From positions 1,240,001-1,304,000 of the forward strand of contig JAEBUN010000005.1 in NCBI GenBank assembly GCA_023014365.1: a stretch of 64,000 nt of DNA. The letters run 5' to 3'. Shown one piece after another: positions 11,573 through 23,908 of the stretch (position 1 is the first letter of the stretch; every line of letters begins with the position of its first letter). The notes under the pieces were generated by a model, which saw only the letters and a list, made by a program, of their open reading frames with translations, did not search any database and had not been told where the DNA came from. A program made the translations under genes and the position numbers. The stretch is from Lepiota brunneoincarnata (taxonomy: Eukaryota; Basidiomycota; Agaricomycetes; Agaricales; Agaricaceae).

Positions 11573-14500
11573 ATGCCCCCCACGAGCTCGTCGTCCGCAA
11601 CGACGACCTCGGTTCAAGTTGGTCAGTCATCCATGTTCTAACATGCTATACACGCGTTCAACGAACCCTAGCACTACGAATCCGACCACCTACTGCCCAG
11701 GACTCTACCTCCATCCCCGTTCGCTTCCAACGCTCCGTTATTCAGGCCACCTCCTCCACCTCCGTTACCATCGAATCACCTTCAAATGCTCTCGCGGGTG
11801 CTGGCGCACCAGGAGGGCCTTCCTCGGGGGGCTCTGCCCCAAAGAAACAACCTTTTACTTTCGACCAAGTCCATCCCCCTCCAACCACACAATACGAACT
11901 TTTTGAGTCGACTGCCAAACCTTTGGTCTCTCGTTTCCTCGACGGGTTCAATTGCACTATCCTTGCGTATGGCCAGACGAGCAGTGGAAAAACATTCACC
12001 ATGACTGGTGTCGATTTGGAGGCGGATCCTTCGGACCCTAATAACAGGATGGGCATCATTCCTAGGGCCGTATCAACAATCTTTTCCAGAGCAAAGCAAC
12101 TCAAGAACGAGCGTGGGGGTGCATGGAACTACAGCATTAAGGGGTCGTTCGTTGAGCTTTACAACGAAGACCTCATTGACCTGCTCAGCCTAGACGACAC
12201 AACTGGGGGAAGACGCGAGGTGCAGATCAGGGAGGACAAGGATGGACATATAATATGGGGCGGCCTACGCGAGGTCAATGTAAGAAATGCCCCTGAAGTT
12301 ATGCAGTAAGTCTCTTGGTTGGTATTCCTCATCTACAGTCCCCTCACATCACAAATTTTAGTTTGATTCGCAAGGGGGCAGCGGTCCGGCGCACAAACGA
12401 AACCGATATGAACGCGCAATCCTCCCGCTCGCACGCCATATTCTCACTCACCCTGATTCAGAAGAAATTCACCGGTTCCCATATCCCACCTCGCTCGCCT
12501 TCCCCCCTCCCATCAGCAGGTCGATCTCCTTCAAGGTTGGCCCGTCCGGGCTCCATGTATGCCGGACCTTTGAGTAACCGTGTTGCCTCTCCGACATTAG
12601 GACGCCCCGCCACTCCTAGCATTACTACAGCAATGGGACGCGGCGGGGGGCTCCGTCCTGCAAGCGCCCTAGGCCACGCCGGGGAGCGTCCTCCACATGG
12701 TGACGAGGATTCTGGGGAATGGGTCACGATCACCTCCAAGTTTCACTTTGTGGATCTCGCTGGTTCCGAAAGAGTAAGAATGTTAATTTTTATGAGCCAA
12801 GTTCGTATCACTAATCCTCTACTCAGCTGAAGCGAACAGCCGCTGTGGGGGAGCGTATCAAGGAGGGTATTTCGATCAATAGCGGACTGCTCGCTCTTGG
12901 AAACGTCATTTCGGCTCTCGGAGATCCTTCTCGCGCCAAGTCGAATACCGCAACCCACGTACCATATCGAGACTCTAAACTTACCCGCCTACTCCAAGAT
13001 TCCCTCGGTGGCAATGCGCACACCCTTATGATTGCATGCGTCAGTCCCGCCGAATGGAACGCAGGTGAGACTATCAATACTCTGAAGTATGCCAACCGTG
13101 CCAGGAATATCAAGAACCGTGCTGTCGTGAACGAGAAGGAAGATGGCTGGGATGATATTGAATGGCTGCAGAGTACGGTCACTCGCCTCCGCAAGGAACT
13201 GAAAGCCATCAAAGAAGGGAGGTTCGCCATCGAGTCCGATAAAGAACCAGAGGCCATAGAAGGGGCAGGAAAGCGAGTTTTGGGCCAGTTGACGGAACTG
13301 CAGAACAACTACGAGGATCTGCGGGAGAAGTTCGTGGAACGGACGGAGGAACTGACCCGGTTACGGAGAGAGCTTGGCGAGAAGCACAGGTCAAGTTCAA
13401 ACGGCACAATCTCTGGCACGGCCAAGTATGAAGAAATCGTGGGTCCTGTCATCGAGGAATATGAGAAGGCAATTGCGACAATGGAGGCCGAACTAAATCT
13501 CAACAGGGCAGCGTTGCGACACACCAATGAGATGGTCGAGGAAAAGGAGGAAGAATTAGGTATTTTGACCAGCCGCCATGCCGCAACGGAGCTCTATGTC
13601 GAAGAGCTTCGAGCGAGAATCGCCAAGCTCACCGAACGGGAAGCCTCCACTGAGGTAGGCATTTTAACTATCCCACATAAACGATTTACCAATGGCTATA
13701 GGCATACGTGCATGACCTGGAGGAGAAGATCAAAGCCTACGATGAAAGCTCAATTTCGTCGAGCGAGTCCTTGACTGATCTCAAGCGCGAGCTCTCGCGT
13801 TTCAAAGAATCAGAGGCTTATTCGACCAAATACATCGCCGATCTCGAAGCGAGGCTCTCAAACTCCGACGAATCCATCCTTGCTCTCCAGCAGAATGTTG
13901 AGCGGTTGGAGCAGGAGTGTGAAAGGCGCCGCATCGAAGTTGATACCCTGCAATACAGAATGGACATATTACAAAGGGACGGTGATGGGTGGCGCGCGGA
14001 CTTAGAAGAACGGGAAAGAAGGGTTCTCGAGTTGGAGCAGAAGATGGCAGAGTGGGAGTTAAAGAAGAAAGAAGCAGGAGAAGCCAGAGTGCGTCTCGGT
14101 AACGTGGTTGAGGAGGTGGTATCTGCCAAAAAGAGCCTTGAGCACTCCAGCAACTCAACATCCCCTCGAACCTCTCCGGGCGATCTTCCGGCAGCCACAC
14201 AAGCTCAGGATAAGGACGCTGCGGAGGTTCGTCATGAAACTGGCGACACTGTCGAAGCTCAATACCTAGCTCTTCAACAAACTCACACCGCAACTCTCGC
14301 GGATCTTTCTACTGTTACTGCAAAATACAGGGATGCGCTGCGGGAAATTTCAGATTTGGCCTCACAGCTCCAAGAAGCCAAGTTGGGCAATCCAACGATT
14401 GCGGAGGATGGTCCGGTTGACTCGCCCGTGACGGAACCGCCCGATCTACCCCAGTTCAAGAGGAGGATGACGGGTGGCCGACACCGCGATGCTCACGGCG

Positions 14501-17500
14501 AGCCGCAGTATAATGCTGCAGGGCGGCGCCTTTTTTTCCGCCAGGCGGCCTCAGCGGAGTCTCTCCACTCGAGGTCAGTTCATGAACACTTCGAATATCC
14601 TTGTCTTTGATAATAACCTTTTTCTAGGTCGCAATCGCAATCTGTATCGCTCTCGCAGGAGCTTTCCTCGGTTCACTTGCGCAAGGCTTCGTTCTCAAGC
14701 CATGGGACAAGTAGCTCTCATTCTCCGTCCAGCTCACATTCTCAGCTGGTATTGCACACTTCCAACTCTCGTCCCAACCTTTCTATCCCACTGCCAACAA
14801 GTACTGTAAATGGCAACGAGAGAACTATACCGAGCCTGGAAAAGGAAATTATGCGTTTACAAGAGGTCCTCAGGGATCGGGAAACGGAGATATTGGCTCT
14901 TGAGGAATCCTTAAGGGAGAGTCAAGCTAAACATCAGACGGTCCAAGAAAAGGAGCTGGTCACACCGCCACCGGAGGCTCGAGATATGGCACCTCTTAAT
15001 ATCAACCTCTCGCCGAAGACGTTGAACCATTTCGATCAAATCAAACAAAGCATGGTTAATGGCAACGGTCATGCTATCACTTCGGAGAATGGATCCACTC
15101 ATTCCGACTCAGATGAGTCTTTGGAGCGTTTGAACGAGCTAATGTTGTAAGTAAAGCTGAGTGCTATTGAAAATCGTTGTTTGACCTATCTCTCCAGGTC
15201 TATGGCGCAGAAAGAATCACAGCATCGCGAGGTCGTAGAAGACCTCAATGCACAACTGAATCAGACGAAACGACAACTCGATGAACTCACTGCCCTGTCG
15301 AGGGATCAGGTACGTATGGAACGGCAACAATATTATAGATGTGTTGTGACCAAGCCCTTCAGGCCTCGAATATGTCCAAGGAGTTAGAAGCACTGCAGAA
15401 CAAATACGCTCATAATCTGGATGAACTCAAGGATCATCAGACGTTGATCAAAGAAGCCACAGAACGTATATCCGAATTGGAGGTTTTACTTCGACAGACA
15501 GAAGAAGTGCACATGGCCGAGAGGGAGCGGCTGCGCCAGCAACACGAGAGGAGTATCAAGGCGAAAGAAGCAGAGGTCGAGGAGTTGCTTTGCCGCATGA
15601 GGGAAGAATCTGGACCAGCACCGGAAGCCGTGAACTGTGAGCTCTTAGAGGCCAGGGCAGCCTTGCAACGGGCGCGTTCAGATCACGAAGATGCATTCGG
15701 AAAGCTCAAGGTTGAATACGACATCAAGTTTCAGCGTCAGACCGAAGAGGCGAGCGAAGCTATTGCTTCTTTGCACGAAGAGCACCAGAAGGCGACCAAT
15801 AAACTCATTACCGAGCATGCAGAGGCCCTCCACCAAAAGGATATCACAGCCTCGGCTGCGTCGCAGACCACGGAGGAGGAGTATTACAATGCGCTCACCA
15901 AACTGCGGATCGATCATGCGGACACGATTACGAAATTGACGGCCGAATTCAATGCTACCACTGAACGCTTGCGTGAGGATCACGCTGGCGAGTTGCGGAT
16001 GGTGGAAATTGCACGTCAGGGCTCCTTGTCGGAATCAGAATCATCTCGTAATCTCGCCATCAAAGAATTGCAAGACGAACATGCTGCTGCTCTCTCCCGC
16101 AAGGAAGCTTCCTTTACAGAAGAGATTGAGAGTCTCAAGGCTGCGTATGCCCGTATGTTGCAGGCACAAGTTGATGATCACGGGTTGCAGAAAGATCGTA
16201 CTCGACTCGAGTTCGAATCCTCGTCTTTGAAGTTGAAGGAGGATTGGAGGAAGGAGGTCGACGCGCTGACATCAGCACTCGCGGAAGAGAAAGACAAGGC
16301 AGCAGTCTGCGCTCTCAAAGGCCGCTAAGGATTCAGATGCTGCTTTGCAGAGCATTCGAGAACAACATGCGGTAATCCTGCAGGAGCTTGAACGAGGATA
16401 TTTGGAGGACACCACGCGTTTGGAAGCTACACATGCCTCAGCCCTGGAGGCGGCCAGAGCACAAGCCGAAAGCGAATTGCAAGTTCTTTTTAAGGAACAT
16501 AAAGAGGCCTGGGCTCGCCTGACAACTGAACACGAGCAAAAACTCGCTGCCCGTCAGTGCCGAACTTGAAACGAGCCGGCGTCAGCATCAAGATGCAATC
16601 GAGAGTGCTCGCAGAGAAAGTCAACAAGCTCTCATCGAGCAAACGAAGATCATAGAAAATCTTAAGCTCACGCACCTCGAAGGAACAAGAGAAACTGCGG
16701 GACCTCCTGGATCGCGAACACGTCGAAGAACGCAATAAACAAATCGACGATCTCAAACACAAGCATCACGAGGATAAGCGGGCACTTCAAAAAGATTATG
16801 AACTCCTCGTTCAAGAGCTTGAAGCCCATAAAGCGGCTGCGGAAGAATTCACTATGCTCCGCGAGCAAACCCGAGTCAATCATGAAAGCGTGGTAGCTGA
16901 AAAGTTTGCCACCGCTCGAGACATGCAGGACCAACTCACATCCGTGACCACCGAACGGGATGGTCTGGCGGCCCAGATTGTCAAACTCCGGGATGAATTA
17001 GAAAGAACGCGTAGTGAACAAACCAAGTTAGTGCAAGAGGCTTCCAAACGCGAATCCCTCGTTGTCGAGCTCGAGCGTCACAGGTCGTTGATTGCGGAGC
17101 TGCAAGAGAACCTGCACAAGGTCAAGGACGAGAAGGATAATCTACAGTCTGAGAAGCACCGTCAAGACACTCTGGTCCGGGATTTGCAAGCACAAATAGC
17201 CCGCAGCGCCTCCCCTCCTAACATTCGAGCACCAGAAAGAACCCTTGGCTATCCCCGCGCTTCTGGCCTCCCACCCGCTAAACTACCTCCTCCTACTCCT
17301 CCACCGTCAGTACCACCTCCACCAGCCCCTCGTCTTGCCAATCACATCAACGGCGAATCTAGCCTCAGCACATCATCCCAAGGTTCATCTAGCTTTACTT
17401 TCTCTACCTCTAGGGAATCACAACCAGATTCGCCCTCTACCTCCTTTGGGCACCCACCATTGAACGGACAGCCCCCTGTCGATCCCAAGCTTGCTGCTAA

Positions 17501-17967
17501 GATCGAACAACAAGCGAAATTGATTGAAGAACAGGAGGCCATGATCAAAACCCTCAACAAACAACTGACGCATTGTGAAGGCGATCTTCAGGCCCATATG
17601 GATCTCGTTAACACTCTCGAGGCTTCGCTTGGTGACGCGGAGAAGAACCGTAAGTTTTTCTTTTTTCTTTTTGTCGAAACCAAATCAGACCCAATACCAA
17701 ATGTCACCAGTCCGGAAGGCCCGTATGCAAGCGACAGAATTGGCTCGTGAGCGGGATAGCCTCAATTCCAGAACAGAAGCCCTTCGTAATGAACTCAACG
17801 AGGCCAAGCATGAAGTCGTCACGGTTCGACGATCAGTAGTTGAAGAAAAGCAGTCTTTAGAGCAGCGCCTGGATGAGGAGAGGAGAGCTAAGGAACGGGT
17901 TCGACAACAACTCGATCTACGGATGGAGGAACTTCAGAAACGGAAGTCCAAATTCGCATGCCTATGA
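11573..17967 (+). CDS. Kinesin with N-terminal motor and long coiled coil (kinesin-4-like)
   Basis: Microtubule motor. Exon 1 (from ATG 11573) joins to VALRIRPP, the first motor strand. The P-loop is AYGQTSSGKTFTMTG (about 11970), switch I is NAQSSRSHAIFSL (about 12415), and switch II is FVDLAGSERLKRT, split by an intron at about 12775-12826. A low-complexity Ser/Pro/Arg insert of roughly 85 residues lies between switches I and II (12475-12725). The motor ends near NTLKYANRARNIKNRAVV. About 1,500 residues of coiled coil follow, then a proline-rich stretch (17270-17330) and more coiled coil, ending RKSKFACL. The motor-first layout and neck suggest the KIF4/KIF21 type, a moderate inference. Within 16,300-16,690 the coiled coil runs through three frames in turn; three one-base insertions, together restoring frame, are implied (see findings). 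Confidence 0.88.
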
Positions 17968-18523
17968 CCTTCGGTCATCTTCGTCACGGTACTTTTCTCA
18001 GAGCTACCCGAGGTCCTCCCAGCGGGTTTCTTCTCTTTCTCCTCTGTAGCTATGTCTTATATAATCCCGACAGGGTCCATTCGTTAGCGCCATTTCCCTC
18101 TCATTTGGTTCCGGGCACCTTAGGTTCTTTCTACTAGTGTTGATACCCTTCTATTATCCTCACATGGTTTATTATACCTGTGTTTTGTATGTTCCATTTT
18201 CGATTTATATGTAGAGTCGTGTCTGCTGCAGATTACACTTTAAACTGAGCTGGCACTTTGACATATTGACATTGGAAGTGGTGGCCCCCGTAGTTCTCGA
18301 ATAAAACTATCATCCCTAGGTTCGAGATGTGCTGCTCTCCACCAGAACAAATGTCCTACAGAGTGGCACAACGACATTCCCATCCGCCCGGACAACTGGG
18401 ATGCTTGTCAGAATTCAGATACTTGTGTCGGAAATCCTTCCTGACCATGCGCCCGAGCCAGTGTCGTCTCGGAGTATCGTCGGAGAACGTATACCTATTC
18501 TAGATAAAGGCTTGGGTAGCCGG
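17968..18523. other. Intergenic region between kinesin and SDR genes
   Basis: This is 556 bp without a supported gene. It is T-rich after the kinesin stop, consistent with a 3' UTR. The SDR frame is open upstream to about 18329 but has no family similarity there, so I treat it as leader sequence. Confidence 0.4.
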
Positions 18524-20001
18524 ATGAGAATCTCTGTTTCCTCGATGGCCAGACCGAGGACGCTGCCGTCTTTCTCCCTGGAAAATAAGGTCAGCGCTGT
18601 CTCCTGTGCCATCCTGGTTACCGATCCTTCGGTCTATGAAGGTTTGCCTCGTCACAGGTGCGGCTAGAGGATTGGGCCTAGAGTTCTGTCGCGCATTCAT
18701 ACAATCGTATGTACCATCTACGCTGCATGGGATTTGAATTATGGACACCTCCCAGTGGAAGCACATCGATTGTTATACTGGATCTCAAGGAATCCGATGC
18801 GAAAGCCGCAGCTGATGAACTAGCGGGTTATGCACTTGGTCCGTCCAAAGCCCACCTCTGTCCCCGGCCGACCAAGCTTGATACATTGCAAAGCGAGCGA
18901 GCTTGGAAAGCCCAGTATCCTTGGTATCGGGTGTGACGTCTCGTCCGAACCTTCAGTGCAGGATGCGTACAGGATCGCGATAGACACATTTGGCCGTGTG
19001 GATGTCGCCGTGGCCTGTGCAGGTAATGTGACGCCCGCTGTAGCTACCAGCCGAACGTCCTAGCCGACATTCTCATCACAGGGTTAACGGAGAACATTCC
19101 GGCCTTGGAGTACGTGTTCAGCACGACTCTTAACCTTGCGATTAACACCCTCCCGAGTTATCCAGCGGATCGGATAAGGCTGCTCTATGACATCAATGTG
19201 CATGGGGCTTTCTTTACGGCTCGAGAAGCTGCCCGGTATATGATACAACAAGGTGCAGGATCTATCATCCTTGTTGCAAGCATGAGTGCAAACGTTAGCT
19301 TTTCATCCAATTCACCAATGACTATTCCTGAGACCGTTTTGGTGCCGCAGATCGTCAATGTGCCTCAGGTATCGTCTTGAAGTTAACTCACTCATCGCGC
19401 GGCAAGCCCCAACATGATATCTTAGCCACAAACGCCATATAATACTTCCAAGGCTGGTACGTTGTCTTCTCTGAGCGGTCAGATACAGGGTAACCTCACG
19501 GCTACCGCGTCGAAGCCGTCAAGCATATGGCATCGAGCCTTGCAGTGGAATGGGCGAAAACAGGAGTCCGCGTCAACGCTTTGAGGTAAGAGTTGAATAG
19601 TCGACATCAAGAACTTTGGTTCGAAGAAGTTGCAGTCCAGGATATATGCTAACCAAACTAACTCGGACGATCTTGCAAGGGAAGGATGAACTCAAGGTCT
19701 GCTTCTGTGATGATCTTGTTGCTACTTCCGAGGTTCTCATAGGAGAGAACTTAGAAAAAATGGGAGGATCTCACACCGATGGGAAGGGTACGTCAGACCT
19801 ATCGCGTTTACAGCTCTACTAATGGGCACTCGGTAGATGGGAGACCCTGAAGACTTGGCGGTGAGTGCCCACGAACCCCCACTCTTATCTTTGGAACTCT
19901 GAACTTTATAGCAGGGAGCCATTGTATTTCTAGCCAGTGATGCATCTAAATTCATGACAGGCTCAGAGCTACGCATCGATGGAGGGTATTGTTGTACTTG
20001 A
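18524..20001 (+). CDS. Short-chain dehydrogenase/reductase (polyol/sorbose-reductase-like)
   Basis: NAD(P)-dependent classical SDR, closest in feel to fungal D-arabinitol dehydrogenase and sorbose reductase. The start at 18524 (or Met 18545) gives RPRTLPSFSLENK. A 52 bp intron (18590-18641) then leads into VCLVTGAARGLGLEF with the TGxxxGxG cofactor motif. Further blocks: SIVILDLKES, GCDVSSEPSVQDA, VDVAVACAG (NNAG-type), LYDINVHGAFFTAREAA, SIILVASMSANV (catalytic Ser block), PQ..PYNTSKAG (YxxxK, about 19430), HMASSLAVEWAKTGVRVNAL and MGRMGDPEDLAG. It ends AIVFLASDASKFMTGSELRIDGGYCCT. Many short introns. The substrate is inferred only. The next gene, a WC-2-like factor, begins 89 bp downstream. 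Confidence 0.85.
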
Positions 20002-20090
20002 CGGTGTTGGTGTTGATAAAGTACATGAAGTCATGTGGCTTGGCGCTTTGAGCGCTGAATTTAGAACTTGCTTCCCTGTGAGTGACGGCC

Positions 20091-21343
20091 ATGTCCATCG
20101 TAGGGTCCTCCCAGACACATCCGACTTCAAAACCACTATCTACATTCGAATTTACAAAAAGGAAACGATGGGCAGACATTCTCATAACTGGACTTACAGA
20201 TGTTATTATATTCGTCCTCTCACCCCAAGGAAGAGTCTTCTATTGCGGAAACGCTGTTGGGGAACTCCTCGGTTGGAGTGAGACAGATATGCTTGACCTG
20301 CACCTGAACGATTACATTCACGGTACGCTGCCCTCGCAAAACCTACGGGATTGTCGTTCACCCGCAGTGGTACAGCTGAGGACAGGGTCAAATTCCAGCT
20401 TGGCTTTGAGGAATCGGTTCGGACCAATACCGAACTCGTAACCTATATTCGCTTCAAGTGCAACACCTTGCGCCCAAGTCACTCCCAGACCAGCGATATT
20501 CTCTTCGAAATGAAAGGTTACCCCCACTTTGTGACAGAACAAGATCCAGAGTGTAAATGCTTTTTTGCAATGGCAAAACCTTATCCCAGCAGGAGCATCG
20601 CAATGTATGTCCAAGTGTACTTCCGTGGAGAAAGTTTTCTTTCATCAGACATGACGCCTTCTGAGGATCCTACAGGTTGAACACGTTCTTGGAACAGAAA
20701 ATGGAAAACGAAAGGTTACAACAACGTCTTGCTACTCTTAAAGCCCGCGTGAATTCCCAGGTCACTCCGGCAGACCAAACGCTACCAAGTGCGGACACAA
20801 TGTATGCCACCACCTCTCTGCAACGGTCAGTTTTCCGCGTTTCAGAGGAACAACTCCTGATTCATCCATAGTAGCACCCGATATTCAAGCTTGTACGAGG
20901 ATCCATCAGGGATTGCGTCTGGAGCCTGCTATGACAGTGGTCTCATCGGAGCCAACTATAACGGAGAGAGTTCTCAAGCCCAGGCAGCTCCAGAGGAGTC
21001 TGATGATGGGTCGAGGAAAAAGAAGGTGATCCATTTCGTAAACTCATCCGTAGTCATCATTGGCCTAACGATAATTGAAGTTCAAGAAGACACATGGCGT
21101 TGAGCAATATGTTTGCAGAAAGTGCGGACGGACTGATTCTCCAGAATGGCGCAAGGTTATCCTATGCACCTTGCAACAAGTTGGAGGAGGCTGACTGGGA
21201 AGGTATAGGGCCCCGACGGACCTAAGACTCTCTGCAACGCCTGTGGTCTTCGTTGGGCAAAACAAATGCGCAGATCCGACGACCCCACCGATGAGGTTGC
21301 GAACCACAATCAACCATTATTATCTTCGAGCGCTGGAGGCTGA
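20091..21343 (+). CDS. wc-2: White-collar-2-like PAS and GATA zinc-finger transcription factor
   Basis: Partner of the blue-light receptor WC-1 in the fungal photoreceptor complex. Start 20091. The PAS core runs [19 protein letters not shown] and [13 protein letters not shown], then across an intron [15 protein letters not shown] and LVTYIRFKC. An ERLQQRL helical stretch follows. The C-terminal GATA finger is C-RK-C, 18 residues, [20 protein letters not shown], an intron, then [20 protein letters not shown]. This finger, with its [13 protein letters not shown] block, is typical of WC-2 proteins. A lysine-rich patch (SRKKK) precedes it and may be nuclear-localising. There is no LOV cysteine motif, so it is not a WC-1. 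It ends SSSAGG at 21343. The exons around 20820-20890 are uncertain. Confidence 0.87.
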
Positions 21344-21482
21344 TGAGTCGATGATTTTGTTTTGTTTTGCACACTACCTGTTCGTTATTGTGTGACATTG
21401 GTTACATCATGTCACACCCTGTCCCTCAGACTTATCCATCACCGCAGTGGTAGACTGCTAGTCCTACTGCAGAGAATCAATC

Positions 21483-22938
21483 ATGCCTCTGGAAGTTTAC
21501 AGTCTCGCTCAAACACCTATCACAGCCCATGCCTATAGTGCTAACCGCAATGGTTGATTTAATTGCTAGGCGCATGAACACTACTAACGTTGTATACAGA
21601 ACTTGCCGTTAGTTTGAGTAGCAACGATGTCCAGTTGTACGCAAAGAATGGCCAGGAATGGATCCCAAGGGAGACGCTCTCCGAGGTGTATTCATCTGTG
21701 TTTCAATTCAAAGGCGAAGAAGCTTATGCCAACTCTAGCACGATAAGATGATCACGTCCATAGACTGGGCTCCCGTGTCTAATCGCATTGTGACTGCTTC
21801 TCAAGATAGAAATGCATATGTTTGGACAGAAACCCCGGATCCGGCGACTGGAAAAACGGCTTGGAAACCGACTCTAGTATTATTGAGAATTAACCGTGCT
21901 GCCACTCATGTTCGCTGGAGTCCACGAGAGAATAAGTTTGCGGTTGCCAGTGGAGCACGGTACACTTATCCACCAAACAATATATGGTTCCTCTGTCGCT
22001 CACAAACCATTTAGTGCCATTGCTATTTGCTCGTTCGACGAGGAAAATAACTGGTGGGTTGCAAAGCATCTCAAGAAGCCCATTAGGTCCACCGTTCTCT
22101 CGGTCGATTGGCATCCCAACAATGTTCTCCTTGCAGCTGGATGTGCTGATATGAAGGCCCGCGTGTTCTCCGGATACATTAAAGAAGTGGATGAACGGTA
22201 TGCCCCGCTCGGAGTGTTTTGCCCGTCCATTAATGTCGCTGTAGTCCAGCGCCTAGTGTCTGGGGATCCAAGTTGCCGTTCGGCACTGTCTGCGGAGAGT
22301 ACTCTTCCCCCGCTGGCGGGTGGGTACATGCTGTCGGATTTTCCCCTTCCGGAGATGTTCTTGCCTTCACAAGTAGGCTGTCCCGTGTTTCTATCTCCTA
22401 TCTTCTGATTCACCCGCAATAAGGTCACGACAGTTCCATCAGCATCGTCTATCCAGGTGGTCCAACCATCTACACGATCCGCCTACAATCTCTGCCCCTA
22501 GTTACGTTAACTTGGACCTCGGAGGGGTCCATCATCGCTGCAGGGCACGACTGCAAACCCTTAGTTTTTGCGGGATCCGAACAAGGGTGGCAAGAGGTAG
22601 GGAGCCTAGATGATGGATCCTCTTCTAGGACATCTCAGGGGCCCCGTCCTGGCTTTGGAGGTAGTGGGAGTGTTGGTCGCCTCAAGGCTGGAGCATTCGC
22701 TACCTTTCGTGATGCAGACACCCGTGGCCAATCAGCTCTGGGTGGAAGCGGTTCCATCTCATCGGATACCAAGCTAAATACCATCCATCAGAACACGATC
22801 ACGAGCGTACGGCCTTATGAAATACAGAGCGGGTGGGTAACCAAGGTTAGCACCTCAGGAGTGGATGGTACATTAGTAATCTGGGATACGAATGAAGTGA
22901 CGGCTTTGGCTGGGAAACTCAGTGGAGCCAGAATTTAG
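21483..22938 (+). CDS. ARC40: Arp2/3 complex subunit ARPC1 (p41/Arc40), WD40 protein
   Basis: WD40 propeller subunit of the Arp2/3 complex, which nucleates branched actin at cortical patches. Start 21483 ([19 protein letters not shown]). Family blocks in order: [115 protein letters not shown]. After introns: [44 protein letters not shown]. The C-terminal blade ends [18 protein letters not shown], preceded by an [10 protein letters not shown] insert typical of the family. The frame is intact across all introns. The call is firm. Confidence 0.95.
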
Positions 22939-23908
22939 ACACACGCACGTACCCTGTTTGTCTGATTCATAAAATGGCATCTCTGGTTTTACCCTTTCGC
23001 GCCAAGGAGGTGAACGCAGCTGCCAGATACCTCTTCATAATTTTTACGACTCGAATGGCAAGAACCTGAGGAATAATTAGGATTTTCCGGCAGAGCAACG
23101 TGAACAATGTTAGACACCATTGCAGGGCACTCAATGATACTCTGGCATATGACCTCGTACCTGAGCCCAGGGCGTTGAACCTGGCGACAGCATTTTCTGG
23201 TAGCAAAGCTTTGTCTATTGTCTTTCTTTTCTTTTTTTGTTTTTGTTTTTTTGGCATGGGCATAAATGGATACACGGGACATGGGGACGCAGCTTGCCAT
23301 TCCATGGCTACCAGGGACGTTCCGTTCCCACCCCGATATGTTTTCTGATACTTACTAGAATCGCAGAGTCCAAAAACAATAGTCACAGACATTTGGGAGC
23401 TCGATCGGCATTAAGGGGAGCATCAAATTTGGTGTTCTGGATTGGTTAGGGTATGAGGCTAGCCTCCATCAGATCTACTGCTTGTGCTAGAAGCGAAACT
23501 TGACCTAATCAGACAGACCAGAATCCTGCAGCTATTGCTGCAATCGATTTCCCTCCTGTCAGTGGTAAAAATACAAAAGAAGATTTCCAGTTTACATAGA
23601 AACAACATAGTATGGTCTAGAAAGTCCAGTCCGTCCCTGAGGACTTGGAGAGGGTGAATGATCGAATGAAAAACATCCTTCTGCCTCCAGAATAAACAAG
23701 AGATGGGCTAAAAAAAAAAAGATGGAAAGGCGAGAAAGAAAAACGAGTGTGAAAAATTGGGTGAATGAAACAATAAAGATAAACTGTACAGGGCAGGATC
23801 CGGCGCAGCGTGATCAGGGCATGAGGAGTACAGAAACGAGGGAGGAACGAGAGAGAAAAAGAAAAAGAAAAGGGGCTAAGCAAAGTCACTGATCGTGAGG
23901 GACACGAG
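22939..23908. other. Intergenic region with T- and A-rich runs
   Basis: This 970 bp region lies between convergent ARPC1 (+) and the Clp1-like gene (-), so both 3' ends fall here. It has a T-rich run with few other bases around 23220-23252 and an A11 run plus AAAAAG-type repeats at 23708-23875. No frame with recognisable protein content is seen on either strand. Confidence 0.5.

Noticed and set aside
13802..14293. Minus-strand frames inside the kinesin coiled coil
   Set aside because: Long shadow frames are normal opposite Glu/Lys-rich coding sequence; no domain.
23221..23252. T-run as an RNA polymerase III terminator of a hidden small RNA
   Set aside because: No A/B box or other promoter was found upstream; T-rich 3' regions are common here.
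22967..23392. Possible minus-strand gene downstream of ARPC1
   Set aside because: The frame runs through the T-rich tract, giving a KKQKQKKKRK run, and has no family features.
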